From contig NZ_RXLQ01000015.1 in the NCBI RefSeq assembly GCF_003953935.1, positions 62,001-126,000 of the forward strand: a stretch of 64,000 nt of DNA, read 5' to 3'. The position numbers and the translations under genes are program-made. The stretch's first letter is position 1, and the number at the start of each line of letters is the position of its first letter. Positions 35,652 to 45,530 of the stretch are shown piece by piece. The notes below the pieces were generated by a model. It did not search any database. It was not told the DNA's origin and saw only the letters and a list, made by a program, of their open reading frames with translations. Source of the stretch: Massilia atriviolacea. GTDB lineage: Bacteria; Pseudomonadota; Gammaproteobacteria; Burkholderiales; Burkholderiaceae_D.

Positions 35652-37964
35652 GTGACCACTTTTCTTTACCTGCAGCGCTTCGCCAACGGCGCCCCGGCCG
35701 CCATGCCTTTCGAAGTCCTGATCCCGATCCTGGCGCGCCACGGCAAGCTCGGTCGCGGCCTGTACGATACCGAAGTCACTTTCGCCGACGGCGTGGCCGC
35801 CAGCGCCACCGTCATCGGCGGACGCGTCGACGGCGCCCTGTGCATCGGTTTCGAGCGCCCGTGTTTCGACGCCCCCCTGCGCGCGCTGGTGTGGGACTGC
35901 ATGCGCGAACTGGGCTGCGCCGCCTTCGACGACGCGCTGGAGATGGTCTACACCCCGCTGCACAGCGCCACCGCATTGGCGCCGGCCTTTGCGGCCGCCT
36001 GCGCCAACGGCGTGCGGCGCGTCGACAGCGCCCAGCAGCTCTGGCCCGACCAGCTGGAAACGCGCTTGCCGGCCGCGCCGCCGCCGGCCCTGGCCTACCG
36101 CAACGCCAACGCGCACGGCCTGCAACTGCAGCTGTTCGACCAGAGCGATGCCGCCGCCAGGGAAGTGGCCATCGACCTGGCGATCCGGCCCGAAGCCTGC
36201 AACCCGGCCACTCTGCGCGTGCTGCGCAACCTGGCCGCACGGATCGATGCCGCCGTCGGCGCCAATCCCGGCTACCGCCCGTTCTACCGTTTTGTGCACG
36301 ACGCCAGCTCGCAGCTGTTCGTCGAGTCGGCGCCGCTGGCGCCCCTGGCCCACAGCGCCACCATGGTCAGCCCGGGCCCCGGCCTGTCCGCGCACCGCCC
36401 CGGCTTTGTCGCCGCGCGCGAGATCGATGCCGGCGCCCGCGTCGAACAGCGCAAGCTGGCTGCCGGCGTGCAGGACAAATACGGCATCGTCCTCGATGGC
36501 AGCGGCGCCAGCATCAACGCGCTGTCCGCCCTGCTCGACAAGCTGCACGCCTGGTATCTGCTGGAACGCGCCAGGCAGCCGGACAATGCGGCCTTCAGCA
36601 GCCCGCTCGCCGCCAGCTGGGCGATCCGCGCCGGCTGCTACCTCGGCTCCGTGGCCGCCGGCCAGATCGGCGGGCAGTGGGGTTACGTCACGCGCGGCCA
36701 GAGGCGCCTGCAGGTGGTGCGCACCCATCGCGGGCGCGTCTGCCATCCGCAGCAGCAGGTGCTCGACCACATCATCAACGGCGCCCACGACAGCGTGGCG
36801 CGCTGGTACGCGCAACTGGCCGTGAGCGACGCCAGCGCCTGCGCCCGCGCCGACGATATCGCCAGCCGCATCCCGCAGCTGTGCGCCGCGCTGCTCGGCC
36901 AAGGCGACGAGCCATTGCCGCTCGCCGCCCAACTGGCGCGCGAGAAGCTCGATTACAGCGTCGCATCGCTGCGCCACGTCGACGCCTGGCTGGGGCAGCT
37001 GCGCCAGCAAGGCGCCGCCATCGCTGCGCAGGAACGCGAGCGCGTCGTCGACGCGGCCGGCGCCTACCTGGGCGAAGTCGTGCGCAGCAACGCGCCCGAC
37101 CCAGGCCAGTGGCAATGGATGAACTACGACGACATGGTGCGCGCCCATCCGGCCTTTGCGCGCCAGCGTCGGCGCGCGCGCAGCTTCATGGGTTTTCTCG
37201 ACAGCGTGGAATCGACCGCCTATCCGCTGGCCACCGTCGACACCCTGCTGGCCGATGCGCGCGCCGAATCGCTGCAAACCTACGCGCGCAGGCTGCTGCC
37301 GCAGGCCGCCGACGAGCGCGCCGGGCCGCTGGTCCCGGGCGATATCGAACAATGCCCGGCCGACGCCGCCATGGAACTGGCGCTCGACCAGGTCCGCAAC
37401 GCCATCATGAAGTGGCGCCGCTCGGCCACCCCGGCCGACTACGCCGCCGCCTGCGCCGACAATCCGGGATGGCTGGGCGCCGACAGCCTGGCCGAAATCT
37501 ACCGCCGCCAGCACCTGCTGCTCGAAAAAGGCATGGTGGTCTGGGCCTCGCTGGTGCATGCCAACAATGCCCTGTTTTCGGAGGGGCCGCACGACATGCC
37601 GGCGCTGCTGGCGTACAGCCTCGAACGCCATTTCGAAGCGCGTCCGCACGCCCTGCAGCGCATCGCGCAAGAGCTGTTTTCGTACAAGGGCAAGGAGATG
37701 CCGCCCGCGCTCCAGCACATCGCCCAATACCTGGCCAGCGAACAGCAGCGCGCGCAGGACGTCGCGGTGCCGCAGCTGCTCACGACGCGGCGCGTGATGC
37801 TCTCGTCCATCCTGGCGATCCGCAAGCACCTGCCGGCCGATGTCATGAAGGGCGCCCGGTTCCCGGTGCTGACCCACCCCGACACGCTGTGCCTGATGAT
37901 CGCGCCGCGCCAGTTCTGGCCGCAGGAACTGCTTGGCGCCTGGGCCAGCGGCGCGATGGTGTAA
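35652..37964 (+). CDS. Large unrecognised protein inserted after ybeY
   Basis: A 770-residue cytosolic-looking protein with no signal peptide or membrane helix. The GTG at 35652 gives MTTFLYLQRFANGAPAAMPFEVL; an ATG at 35703 (MPFEVLIP) is an alternative. Readable landmarks are ALCIGFERPCFDAPLRALVWDCM, RVDSAQQLWPDQL (about 125-137), QDKYGIVLDGSGASINALS near the middle, and a C-terminal stretch LFSEGPHDMPALLAYSLERHF followed by ELFSYKGKEMPPALQHIAQYL. No nucleotide-binding loop, HTH or metal motif is evident. Codon use resembles its neighbours, so it is not freshly acquired. No function can be assigned. Confidence 0.85.
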   Translation: MTTFLYLQRFANGAPAAMPFEVLIPILARHGKLGRGLYDTEVTFADGVAASATVIGGRVDGALCIGFERPCFDAPLRALVWDCMRELGCAAFDDALEMVYTPLHSATALAPAFAAACANGVRRVDSAQQLWPDQLETRLPAAPPPALAYRNANAHGLQLQLFDQSDAAAREVAIDLAIRPEACNPATLRVLRNLAARIDAAVGANPGYRPFYRFVHDASSQLFVESAPLAPLAHSATMVSPGPGLSAHRPGFVAAREIDAGARVEQRKLAAGVQDKYGIVLDGSGASINALSALLDKLHAWYLLERARQPDNAAFSSPLAASWAIRAGCYLGSVAAGQIGGQWGYVTRGQRRLQVVRTHRGRVCHPQQQVLDHIINGAHDSVARWYAQLAVSDASACARADDIASRIPQLCAALLGQGDEPLPLAAQLAREKLDYSVASLRHVDAWLGQLRQQGAAIAAQERERVVDAAGAYLGEVVRSNAPDPGQWQWMNYDDMVRAHPAFARQRRRARSFMGFLDSVESTAYPLATVDTLLADARAESLQTYARRLLPQAADERAGPLVPGDIEQCPADAAMELALDQVRNAIMKWRRSATPADYAAACADNPGWLGADSLAEIYRRQHLLLEKGMVVWASLVHANNALFSEGPHDMPALLAYSLERHFEARPHALQRIAQELFSYKGKEMPPALQHIAQYLASEQQRAQDVAVPQLLTTRRVMLSSILAIRKHLPADVMKGARFPVLTHPDTLCLMIAPRQFWPQELLGAWASGAMV

Positions 37965-38140
37965 AGGCCCGCCGGCGCCGCGGCGTAGTATTTGGCGCAC
38001 TCGCGCACGGCTTGCAGGCCTACACGACATGGTAACTCCGCTCACCCGCTTTTGTACGGCATCGCACTGTGGCGACCGGCCGCTTCGGGTCTACTTGGAC
38101 TACTCGACAAGAGGAAAACCAAGACAGGAGGAACCTGCCA

Positions 38141-39805
38141 ATGACAGCAGCATACCCGGCAACAAACCCAGCAATAAGCGCAGCGACAGACGCAGCGACA
38201 GACGCAGCGACAAACGCAACAACAAGCACAACGCCGCACGGCGCCACATCCGCATGGCTCGCCACCGCCAGCCTTCCCCGCTACTGCCCGTTGACGGGCA
38301 AGGACAGCGCCGACGTCTGCGTGATCGGCGCCGGCATCGCGGGCCTGACTACCGCCTACATGCTTCTGCGCGAAGGCAAATCAGTGGTGGTGCTCGACGC
38401 CTCCGGTGTCGGCGCCGGCGAAACCGGCCGCACCAGCGCGCATTTTTTCCCGCCCGACGAACGCTTTTTCGAGATCGAACGCAGCTTCGGCAGCGACAAG
38501 GCCGCGCTGGTGGCCGACACCTACCGCAAGGCCACCGACTGCGTCGAGGCCATCATCCGCACCGAACGCATCGCATGCGAATTCGAACGCGTGGACGGCT
38601 ACCTGTTCACCCCCGACGGCGCCTGGAACGATATCCTCGAACGCGAGTACGCCATCACCACCCGCCTCGGCCTGAACGTGCGCCGTTTCGAACGCGTGCC
38701 GGGCCTGCATTTCGATACCGGCCCCTGCCTGCGCTTTGCGCGCCAGGGCCAGTTCCATCCCTTGAAGTACCTGGACGGCCTGGCGCGCGCCATCGAGCGC
38801 CTGGGCGGTCGCATCTACGACAACACCCGCGCGCTCGACCTGCGTGCGGAACAGGCGCGCCAGCTGGTCACGACCGCACATGGCCAGGTCGACGCGGCCG
38901 CCGTGGTGGTGGCGACCAACACCCCGTTCAACGAGCGCACGGCACTGCACGCCAGGCAGGCCGGCTACCGCAGCTACGTGGTGGCGCTGCGGGTGCCCAA
39001 GGATGCGCTGCCGCGCGTGCTGCTGTGGGATACGGGCGAGCCGTACTACTACGTGCGCCTGGCCTCGGCCGGCAGCGGCGCCGATCACGAACTGCTGATC
39101 GTCGGCGGGCAGGATCACAAGAGCGGGCAGGATGCGCATGCGCGGCAGCGCTACGACGAGATCGAAGCGTGGACGCGCCAGCGCTTCCCGATCGCCGGCG
39201 CGGTGGCCTACCGCTGGTCGGGCGAGGTGATGGAGCCGTCCGACGGCCTGGCGTTTTTGGGCCGCAACCGGCTCGATCGTGAGAATGTGTACGTGATCAC
39301 CGGCGACTCCGGCAACGGCATGACCCACTGCACGGCCGGGGCGATCCTGGTGACGGACCTGATCGTCGGACGCACGAATGTCTGGACCGAGCTGTATTCG
39401 CCGTCGCGCAAGGCGCTGCACGGGCTGGGCGACTTCATTACCGAGCAGGCCAACACGCTGGCCCAGTACACCGACTGGCTGCGCGGCGCCGACGTCGAAA
39501 GCGCCGGCCAGATCGCGCGCGGCGAAGGGGCCCTGCTGCGCGACGGCGGACGCCTGCTGGCGGTGTACCGGGGCGACGATGGCGGATTGCAGGCGGTATC
39601 GGCGGCCTGCACCCACCTGGGCTGCGCGGTGCACTGGAACGCCGGCGACAAGTCGTGGGACTGCCCGTGCCATGGCTCGCGCTTCGCGCCGGACGGGGAA
39701 GTGCTGCACGGCCCGGCCAGACGGGCGCTGGCGGCGGCCACGCTGGAAGGCGATGTGGGGGGAGGCGCGCATCCGGCAGCGCAGGAAGAACGCCGCACCG
39801 ATTAA
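38141..39805 (+). CDS. FAD-dependent oxidoreductase with C-terminal Rieske domain
   Basis: A 554-residue fusion. AGGAGG sits 9 bases before the ATG at 38141. Residues 1-35 are a low-complexity Ala/Thr stretch coded by 12-base tandem repeats. A DAO-type FAD domain follows (VCVIGAGIAGLTTAYMLLREGKSVVVLDA, about 59-87; ITGDSGNGMTHCTAGAIL near 390). The C-terminal Rieske 2Fe-2S domain has C-x-H in CTHLGC and C-x2-H in CPCHGSRF. Proteins of this plan occur widely, but the substrate is unknown. A 14-bp hairpin follows the stop. The gene lies between the unknown 770-residue gene and corC. Confidence 0.92.
   Translation: MTAAYPATNPAISAATDAATDAATNATTSTTPHGATSAWLATASLPRYCPLTGKDSADVCVIGAGIAGLTTAYMLLREGKSVVVLDASGVGAGETGRTSAHFFPPDERFFEIERSFGSDKAALVADTYRKATDCVEAIIRTERIACEFERVDGYLFTPDGAWNDILEREYAITTRLGLNVRRFERVPGLHFDTGPCLRFARQGQFHPLKYLDGLARAIERLGGRIYDNTRALDLRAEQARQLVTTAHGQVDAAAVVVATNTPFNERTALHARQAGYRSYVVALRVPKDALPRVLLWDTGEPYYYVRLASAGSGADHELLIVGGQDHKSGQDAHARQRYDEIEAWTRQRFPIAGAVAYRWSGEVMEPSDGLAFLGRNRLDRENVYVITGDSGNGMTHCTAGAILVTDLIVGRTNVWTELYSPSRKALHGLGDFITEQANTLAQYTDWLRGADVESAGQIARGEGALLRDGGRLLAVYRGDDGGLQAVSAACTHLGCAVHWNAGDKSWDCPCHGSRFAPDGEVLHGPARRALAAATLEGDVGGGAHPAAQEERRTD
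38179..38214 (+). repeat. 12-base in-frame tandem repeat
   Basis: Three copies of cgcagcgacaga (the third ending caaa), followed by a decayed fourth, encode an AATD-type four-residue period at the N-terminus of the FAD/Rieske protein. Copy number can be expected to vary by slippage without shifting the frame. Confidence 0.8.
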
Positions 39806-39811
39806 GCGTTA

Positions 39812-39841
39812 ACGCCGCCCGCGCCTTGGCGCGGGCGGCGT
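39812..39841 (+). terminator. Strong hairpin after the FAD/Rieske gene
   Basis: acgccgcccgcgcc and ggcgcgggcggcgt are perfect 14-base complements separated by two bases, six bases after the stop. There is no T run, so it may attenuate or stabilise the upstream transcript rather than stop it fully. Confidence 0.55.
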
Positions 39842-39922
39842 GGCAGGCAGTTCCGCTCAAAAAACAGGCAATCGCGCTTTTGGTGTATCCTACGCCTATC
39901 GCAACAACGGCTCACGCCAACT

Positions 39923-40801
39923 ATGCCAGAGCATCCTTATGACGTCCGGACGGACGCCAAGACCCACCGGTCACTGTTTGAACGCCTGACCGCACTGATC
40001 TCCCCCGAGCCCGAAAACCGCGCCGAGCTGCTCGAAGTCCTGCACGACGCCCACGAACGCAACCTGATCGACGCCGATGCGCTGTCCATGATCGAAGGGG
40101 TGTTCCAGGTCTCGGACCTGTCCGCGCGCGACATCATGGTCCCGCGCTCGCAGATGGACGTCATCGACATCAGCAAGCCGATCGAGGAATGGATGCCGCA
40201 GGTGCTGGAAACAGCCCACTCGCGCTTCCCCGCCATCGAAGGCGAACGCGACAAGGTGATCGGCATCCTGCTGGCCAAGGACTTGCTGCGTTATTACGCC
40301 GAAGAATCTTTCGACGTGCGCGAGATGCTGCGTCCCGCCATCTTCATCCCCGAATCGAAACGCCTGAACGTGCTGCTGCGCGATTTCCGCGCCAATCACA
40401 ATCACATGGCCATCGTGGTCGACGAATACAGCGGCGTTGCCGGCCTGATCACGATCGAAGACGTGCTGGAACAGATCGTCGGCGACATCGAGGACGAATA
40501 CGATTTCGATGAAGAAGAAGACAACATTCTCTCGATCAAGGAAGGCCAGTTCGGCCCGCGCTGGCGCATCAAGGCGCTGACCGAGATCAGCCAGTTCAAC
40601 GAAGAACTCGGCACCAGCCTGCCCGAAGACGACGTCGACACCATCGGCGGCCTGGTGGCCAGCCACCTCGGCCGCATGCCGCACAAGGGCGACACCTTCG
40701 ACGTTGCCGGATTGCGCTTCGAGGTGCTGCGCGCCGACGCGCGCCAGGTGCACGTCCTGCTGGTCGAAAAACTGCCGCTGCCCGAAGACGAACACGATTG
40801 A
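39923..40801 (+). CDS. corC: CorC/YbeX, CBS-domain transporter-associated protein
   Basis: A 292-residue cytosolic protein with two CBS domains (about residues 70-190; ARDIMVPRSQMDVIDI and AIVVDEYSGVAGLITIEDVLEQIVGDIEDEYD) and a C-terminal CorC_HlyC domain. It is linked to Mg2+/Co2+ homeostasis and, in its operon, to ribosome function. Its TGA shares one base with the lnt ATG. It is the fourth member of the miaB-phoH-ybeY-corC-lnt set, here displaced by an insert and probably with its own promoter in 39842-39922. Confidence 0.95.
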   Translation: MPEHPYDVRTDAKTHRSLFERLTALISPEPENRAELLEVLHDAHERNLIDADALSMIEGVFQVSDLSARDIMVPRSQMDVIDISKPIEEWMPQVLETAHSRFPAIEGERDKVIGILLAKDLLRYYAEESFDVREMLRPAIFIPESKRLNVLLRDFRANHNHMAIVVDEYSGVAGLITIEDVLEQIVGDIEDEYDFDEEEDNILSIKEGQFGPRWRIKALTEISQFNEELGTSLPEDDVDTIGGLVASHLGRMPHKGDTFDVAGLRFEVLRADARQVHVLLVEKLPLPEDEHD

Positions 40802-42384
40802 TGCTGCGCCGCTCGACCGTGCCGCTCGATCCGGCGCTGCGCCATGCGGCGCAGCGGCCTCCCCGCACCACGCTGCTGCCCATGCTGTTCGCCGCCCTCG
40901 CGGGCGCGTCCAGCGTACTGGCCTTCGCGCCGGTCGGCTGGTGGCCGCTGCAAATCCTGGCGCTCGCCTTCCTGTTCTATCAGGTCGGCATGGATACCAG
41001 CGTGCGCCGCAGCAGCTTGATCGGCTGGGCCTTCGGCTTCGGCTGGTCGGTTGCCGGCATGCACTGGCTGTACATCACCATGAATCGCTTCGGCAACATT
41101 CCGGGGCCGATGGCGGTCGCGGCGGTGTGCCTGCTGGGCGCCTACATGGGCTTGTTCGGCGCCTTCGCCAGCGGGTTTTCCACCTGGCTGCGCAAGCGCT
41201 GGTCCTTGCCGGTCGCCAGCTTCCTGCTGCTGGTGCTGCCCGTGATGTGGGGCTTGTCGGACTGGATGCGCGGCTGGATACTGACCGGTTTCCCCTGGGT
41301 TGCCACCGGCTACGCCCATAACGCCGGCCCGCTGGGCGGCTTTGCCGCCATCGTCGGCGTGTACGGCATCGGCGCGATTGCCGCCGTGTGCGCCAGCTGC
41401 ATCGTGATGCTGACCCAGCGCGCGCGCTGGGCCGGCGTGGGATTGCTGGCCGGCATCCTCGCGGCCGGCTACGGGCTGAGCCATGTGGCCTGGACCGAAG
41501 CGCAAGGCAAGCCGATCAGCGTGCGCCTGCTGCAGGGCAACGTCGAGCAACAGAAAAAATTCGATCCCGAGCACGTGATGCGGGCGCTGGAGATGTATCG
41601 CGGCATGATCTCGGCCCAGCCGGCCGACCTGATCGCCCTGCCGGAAACGGCCGTGGCCGCCCTGCCCCAGTACCTGCCGCCCGACTACCTGCCGTCGCTC
41701 CAGAAATACGCGGCCGACAGCGGCAGCCATGTGCTGTTCGGCATTCCCATGTCCGACGGTCCCGGCAGCTATGCCAACAGCGTGATGGGATTCGGTCCCT
41801 CGGGCCAGGCTTACCGCTACGACAAGCACCACCTGGTGCCCTTCGGCGAATTCGTGCCGGCGGGCTTCCGCTGGTTCGTCGACATGATGCGCATTCCGCT
41901 GGGCGACATGAGCCGCGGCGCCCAAGTCCAGCCGGCCTTCGCCGTCAAGGACCAGCTGGTGTTGCCGAATGTCTGCTACGAAGACGTCTTCGGCGAAGAA
42001 ATCGCCATGCAGCTGCGCTCGATGGCGCGTCCGGCCACGATGCTGCTGAACGTATCGAACCTGGCCTGGTTCGGCGAATCGGTGGCGATTCCCCAGCATG
42101 TGCAGATGTCGCAGATGCGCTCGCTCGAAACCGGGCGGCCGATGCTGCGCGCAACCAACACCGGCGCGACCGTCGTGATCGATGGCCGTGGCAAGATCGT
42201 CAACGCCCTGCCCATGTACCGGCACGGCGCCTTGACGGCCCAGGTGCAGGGCATGGGCGGCATGACGCCCTTCATCCGCATGGGCAATTACCTGTTCCTG
42301 TCGCTGGCGGCGCTGGCGCTGGGCCTTGCCTGGTTCTCGGGCCGCAAGTATGCGGACACATTAGCAAAAAAGCAGCAAACGTGA
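40801..42384 (+). CDS. lnt: Apolipoprotein N-acyltransferase Lnt
   Basis: Lnt adds the third acyl chain to the N-terminal cysteine of lipoproteins in the inner membrane. The 527 residues have about six N-terminal hydrophobic segments (to about 235) and then a nitrilase domain with the Glu-Lys-Cys triad: LPETAVAALP, DKHHLVPFGEF and NVCYEDVFGEE. A last membrane helix lies near the C-terminus (FLSLAALALGLAWF). The ATG at 40801 shares a base with the corC stop; a TTG one codon earlier is the alternative. Confidence 0.96.
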   Translation: MLRRSTVPLDPALRHAAQRPPRTTLLPMLFAALAGASSVLAFAPVGWWPLQILALAFLFYQVGMDTSVRRSSLIGWAFGFGWSVAGMHWLYITMNRFGNIPGPMAVAAVCLLGAYMGLFGAFASGFSTWLRKRWSLPVASFLLLVLPVMWGLSDWMRGWILTGFPWVATGYAHNAGPLGGFAAIVGVYGIGAIAAVCASCIVMLTQRARWAGVGLLAGILAAGYGLSHVAWTEAQGKPISVRLLQGNVEQQKKFDPEHVMRALEMYRGMISAQPADLIALPETAVAALPQYLPPDYLPSLQKYAADSGSHVLFGIPMSDGPGSYANSVMGFGPSGQAYRYDKHHLVPFGEFVPAGFRWFVDMMRIPLGDMSRGAQVQPAFAVKDQLVLPNVCYEDVFGEEIAMQLRSMARPATMLLNVSNLAWFGESVAIPQHVQMSQMRSLETGRPMLRATNTGATVVIDGRGKIVNALPMYRHGALTAQVQGMGGMTPFIRMGNYLFLSLAALALGLAWFSGRKYADTLAKKQQT

Positions 42385-42410
42385 CATTGTCCTTACTTGC
42401 CCCCCAGCGT

Positions 42411-42430
42411 CCCGCTAAAACCCGCTAAAA
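42411..42430. repeat. Tandem cccgctaaaa duplication upstream of glyQ
   Basis: Two exact adjacent copies of the 10-mer cccgctaaaa lie 57 bases before the glyQ start, in the promoter region. Confidence 0.8.
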
Positions 42431-42487
42431 TTGGTCGTTTTAGCAAACTCATTCGTTCGCGACATCAGCCGCGCGACAGCCACCAAG

Positions 42488-43414
42488 ATGCTCACATTTC
42501 AACAAATTATCCTGACCTTGCAAACCTACTGGGACAAGCAGGGCTGCGCCTTGCTCCAGCCATACGATATGGAAGTCGGCGCGGGCACCTTTCACACGGG
42601 TACTTTCCTGCGCGCAATTGGACCGGAACCCTGGCGCGCCGCCTACGTGCAGCCGTCGCGCCGCCCCAAAGATGGCCGCTACGGTGAAAACCCGAACCGC
42701 ATGCAGCACTACTACCAGTATCAGGTGGTCCTGAAACCGGCGCCGGAAAACATCCTCGACCTCTACCTCGGCTCGCTCAAGGCCCTCGGCCTCGACCTGG
42801 AAAAGAACGATGTGCGCTTCGTCGAAGACGACTGGGAAAGCCCGACGCTGGGCGCCTGGGGCCTGGGCTGGGAAGTGTGGCTGAACGGCATGGAAGTGAC
42901 CCAGTTTACCTATTTCCAGCAAGTTGGCGGCCTCGACTGCAAACCGGTGCTCGGCGAAATCACCTACGGCATCGAGCGCCTGGCCATGTACCTGCAGGGC
43001 GTCGAGAACGTCTACGACCTGGTCTGGACCGAATGGGAAGAGATCGGTGCGGCCGGCGCTCCGGAAAAGAAATCGCTCAGCTACGGCGACGTGTTCCACC
43101 AGAACGAAGTCGAGCAATCGACCTATAACTTCGAACACGCCAACACCGAGCTGCTGTTCGCCCAGTTCGCCAACCACGAATCGGAAGCCAAGCGCCTGAT
43201 CGAACTCGAACTGACCCTGCCGGCCTACGAGCAGATCATGAAGGCCTCGCACAGCTTCAACATGCTCGACGCGCGTGGCGCCATTTCGGTCACCGAACGC
43301 GCCGCCTACATCGGGCGCGTGCGCACGCTGTCGCGCCTGGTCGCACAAGCCTATTACGACTCGCGCGAAAAACTGGGATTCCCGATGGCTCCCAAAGCGC
43401 CGCTCGCCGCCTGA
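42488..43414 (+). CDS. glyQ: Glycyl-tRNA synthetase alpha subunit
   Basis: The catalytic subunit of the alpha2-beta2 glycyl-tRNA synthetase. The 308 residues begin [34 protein letters not shown], the family hallmark, with [19 protein letters not shown] and [14 protein letters not shown] further on. The ATG at 42488 gives the standard start; an upstream extension in frame was rejected. glyS follows after 14 bases. Confidence 0.97.
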   Translation: MLTFQQIILTLQTYWDKQGCALLQPYDMEVGAGTFHTGTFLRAIGPEPWRAAYVQPSRRPKDGRYGENPNRMQHYYQYQVVLKPAPENILDLYLGSLKALGLDLEKNDVRFVEDDWESPTLGAWGLGWEVWLNGMEVTQFTYFQQVGGLDCKPVLGEITYGIERLAMYLQGVENVYDLVWTEWEEIGAAGAPEKKSLSYGDVFHQNEVEQSTYNFEHANTELLFAQFANHESEAKRLIELELTLPAYEQIMKASHSFNMLDARGAISVTERAAYIGRVRTLSRLVAQAYYDSREKLGFPMAPKAPLAA

Positions 43415-43428
43415 AAGATAAAAACAGA

Positions 43429-45519
43429 ATGATGACTCAAACTCTCCTCGTCGAACTGCTGACCGAAGAACTGCCGCCGAAAGCGCTGGCCAAACTGGGC
43501 GCCGCCTTTGCCGCCGGCATCGTCAACGGCCTCAAAGCGCGCGACTTCCTCGGCGCCGACAGCGTGGCGACCAGCTACGCCACCCCGCGCCGCCTGGCTG
43601 TCTCGATCACCGGCGTACGCGCCATGTCGCCCGATAAATCGGTGCGCGAAAAAGTCCTGCCGGTCAGCGTCGCGCTGGACGCCGACGGCAAGGGCACCGC
43701 GCCGCTGGCCAAGAAGCTGGCCGCCCTCGGCGTGCCCGACCTCGATATCGCTACCCTGGAACGCGCCGTCGACGGCAAGGCCGACAGCCTGTTCTACACG
43801 CGCAGCGTGGCCGGCAGCGCACTGCAAAGCGGCCTGCAGGCCGCGCTGGACGAATCGTGCGCCCGCCTGCCGATTCCAAAACTCATGAGCTACCAGCGTC
43901 CGGACGGCACCACCGTGCAGTTCGTGCGCCCGGCCCACAAGCTGGTCGCGCTGCATGGCGACGCCGTGGTGCCCCTGACCCTGCTCGGCCTGGCGGCCGG
44001 CAAGCAGACCCTCGGCCACCGCTTCCTGACCGATGGCGCGCCATTGACGATCGCGCACGCCGACCAGTACGCGGCCACGCTCGAAAGCGGCGGCAAAGTC
44101 ATCGCCAATATCGAGGCGCGCAAGGAAAAAATCCGCAGCGCCCTGCTGCACACCGCCGGCGCCGACCAGGTGCTGATGCCGGAAGCGCTGCTCGACGAAG
44201 TCTGCGCCCTGGTCGAATGGCCGGTGGTGTACGAATGCCGCTTCGAGGAAGAATTCCTGGCCGTGCCGCAGGAATGCCTGATCCTCACCATGCAGACCAA
44301 CCAGAAGTACTTTGCGCTGACCGATGCCGGCGGCAAGCTGCGTTCGCGCTTCCTGATCGTCTCCAACATCGCCACCGACGACCCGCAGCACATCATCGGC
44401 GGCAACGAGCGCGTGGTGCGCCCGCGCCTGTCGGACGCCAAGTTCTTCTTCGAGCAGGATAAAAAGAAGACCCTGGAATCGCGCCTGCCGCTGCTGGCCA
44501 ATGTGGTCTACCACAACAAGCTGGGCACCCAGGCCGCGCGCTCGCAGCGCGTGGTGGCCATTGCCACCGACATCGCCCACACCATGGGCTACGACGAACA
44601 GCTGGCCGCGCGCGGCGCGCAACTGTCCAAGGCCGACCTCCTGACCGACATGGTGGGCGAGTTCCCCGAGCTGCAAGGCATCATGGGCACCTACTACGCG
44701 CGTCACGACGGCGAGCCGGAACAGGTGGCGCTGACAGCGACCGAACACTATCAGCCGCGCTTCGCCGGCGACAGCCTGCCGTCGACCGACACCGGCACCG
44801 CCGTGGCGCTGGCCGACAAGCTCGAAACCCTGGTCGGCATCTGGGGCATCGGCCTGCAGCCGACCGGCGAAAAAGATCCGTTCGCGCTGCGCCGCCACGC
44901 GCTGGGCGTGCTGCGCATGCTGGTCGAAAAACGCATGGACGTCTCGATCATCCAGCTGCTCGGTTTCGCCAATGCGCGCTTCGCCGGCATCGCCGGCTTC
45001 ACCGATCCGGTGCTGGACGTGCGCGCCTTCATGTTCGACCGCCTGCGCGGCGTGCTGCGCGAGCGCGGCTTCACCGCCAACGAAGTCGAAGCGGTGCTCA
45101 CCTCGCACGTCGACCGCCTGCACGACATCGTCGAACGCCTGGAAGCCGTACAAGCCTTTGCCGCCCTGCCGGAAAGCGCCACCCTGGCCGAAGCGAACAA
45201 GCGCATCACCAACATCCTCAAGAAGAATGGCGCCGTGGCGGAAGAGCCGCTTGAGTCGCTGCTCAAGGAAGACGCCGAGCGCGCGCTCTTCGCGGCCATT
45301 GCGCGCGTGCGCCCCGAGATCGACGCGGCCTTTGCCGCGCGCGACTTCGCAGGCACGCTGAAAACGCTGGCCCAGCTGCGCGACGACGTCGCCAGGTTCT
45401 TCGACGACGTGATGGTGATGGACGAAGACCTCGCGCTGCGCAACAACCGACTGGCGCTGCTGTCGGTCCTGCATGGCATGATGAACCGCGTCGCCGACAT
45501 TTCCAAGCTGGCGGCCTAG
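43429..45519 (+). CDS. glyS: Glycyl-tRNA synthetase beta subunit
   Basis: The tRNA-binding subunit that pairs with GlyQ. The 696 residues start [20 protein letters not shown], with [24 protein letters not shown] and [43 protein letters not shown]-type landmarks and a C-terminal DALR-like region ([22 protein letters not shown]). Two adjacent ATGs (43429, 43432) are possible starts. gmhB follows 11 bases after the stop and is likely co-transcribed. Confidence 0.97.
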   Translation: MMTQTLLVELLTEELPPKALAKLGAAFAAGIVNGLKARDFLGADSVATSYATPRRLAVSITGVRAMSPDKSVREKVLPVSVALDADGKGTAPLAKKLAALGVPDLDIATLERAVDGKADSLFYTRSVAGSALQSGLQAALDESCARLPIPKLMSYQRPDGTTVQFVRPAHKLVALHGDAVVPLTLLGLAAGKQTLGHRFLTDGAPLTIAHADQYAATLESGGKVIANIEARKEKIRSALLHTAGADQVLMPEALLDEVCALVEWPVVYECRFEEEFLAVPQECLILTMQTNQKYFALTDAGGKLRSRFLIVSNIATDDPQHIIGGNERVVRPRLSDAKFFFEQDKKKTLESRLPLLANVVYHNKLGTQAARSQRVVAIATDIAHTMGYDEQLAARGAQLSKADLLTDMVGEFPELQGIMGTYYARHDGEPEQVALTATEHYQPRFAGDSLPSTDTGTAVALADKLETLVGIWGIGLQPTGEKDPFALRRHALGVLRMLVEKRMDVSIIQLLGFANARFAGIAGFTDPVLDVRAFMFDRLRGVLRERGFTANEVEAVLTSHVDRLHDIVERLEAVQAFAALPESATLAEANKRITNILKKNGAVAEEPLESLLKEDAERALFAAIARVRPEIDAAFAARDFAGTLKTLAQLRDDVARFFDDVMVMDEDLALRNNRLALLSVLHGMMNRVADISKLAA

Positions 45520-45530
45520 GAGATAGCAGC

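Noticed and set aside
42385-42487. T-box or glycine riboswitch before glyQS
   Set aside because: The leader is only about 100 bases, and no specifier stem, T-box sequence or terminator/antiterminator pair was visible.
43354-45474. 706-codon minus-strand frame opposite glyS
   Set aside because: Antisense shadow of a conserved synthetase subunit.
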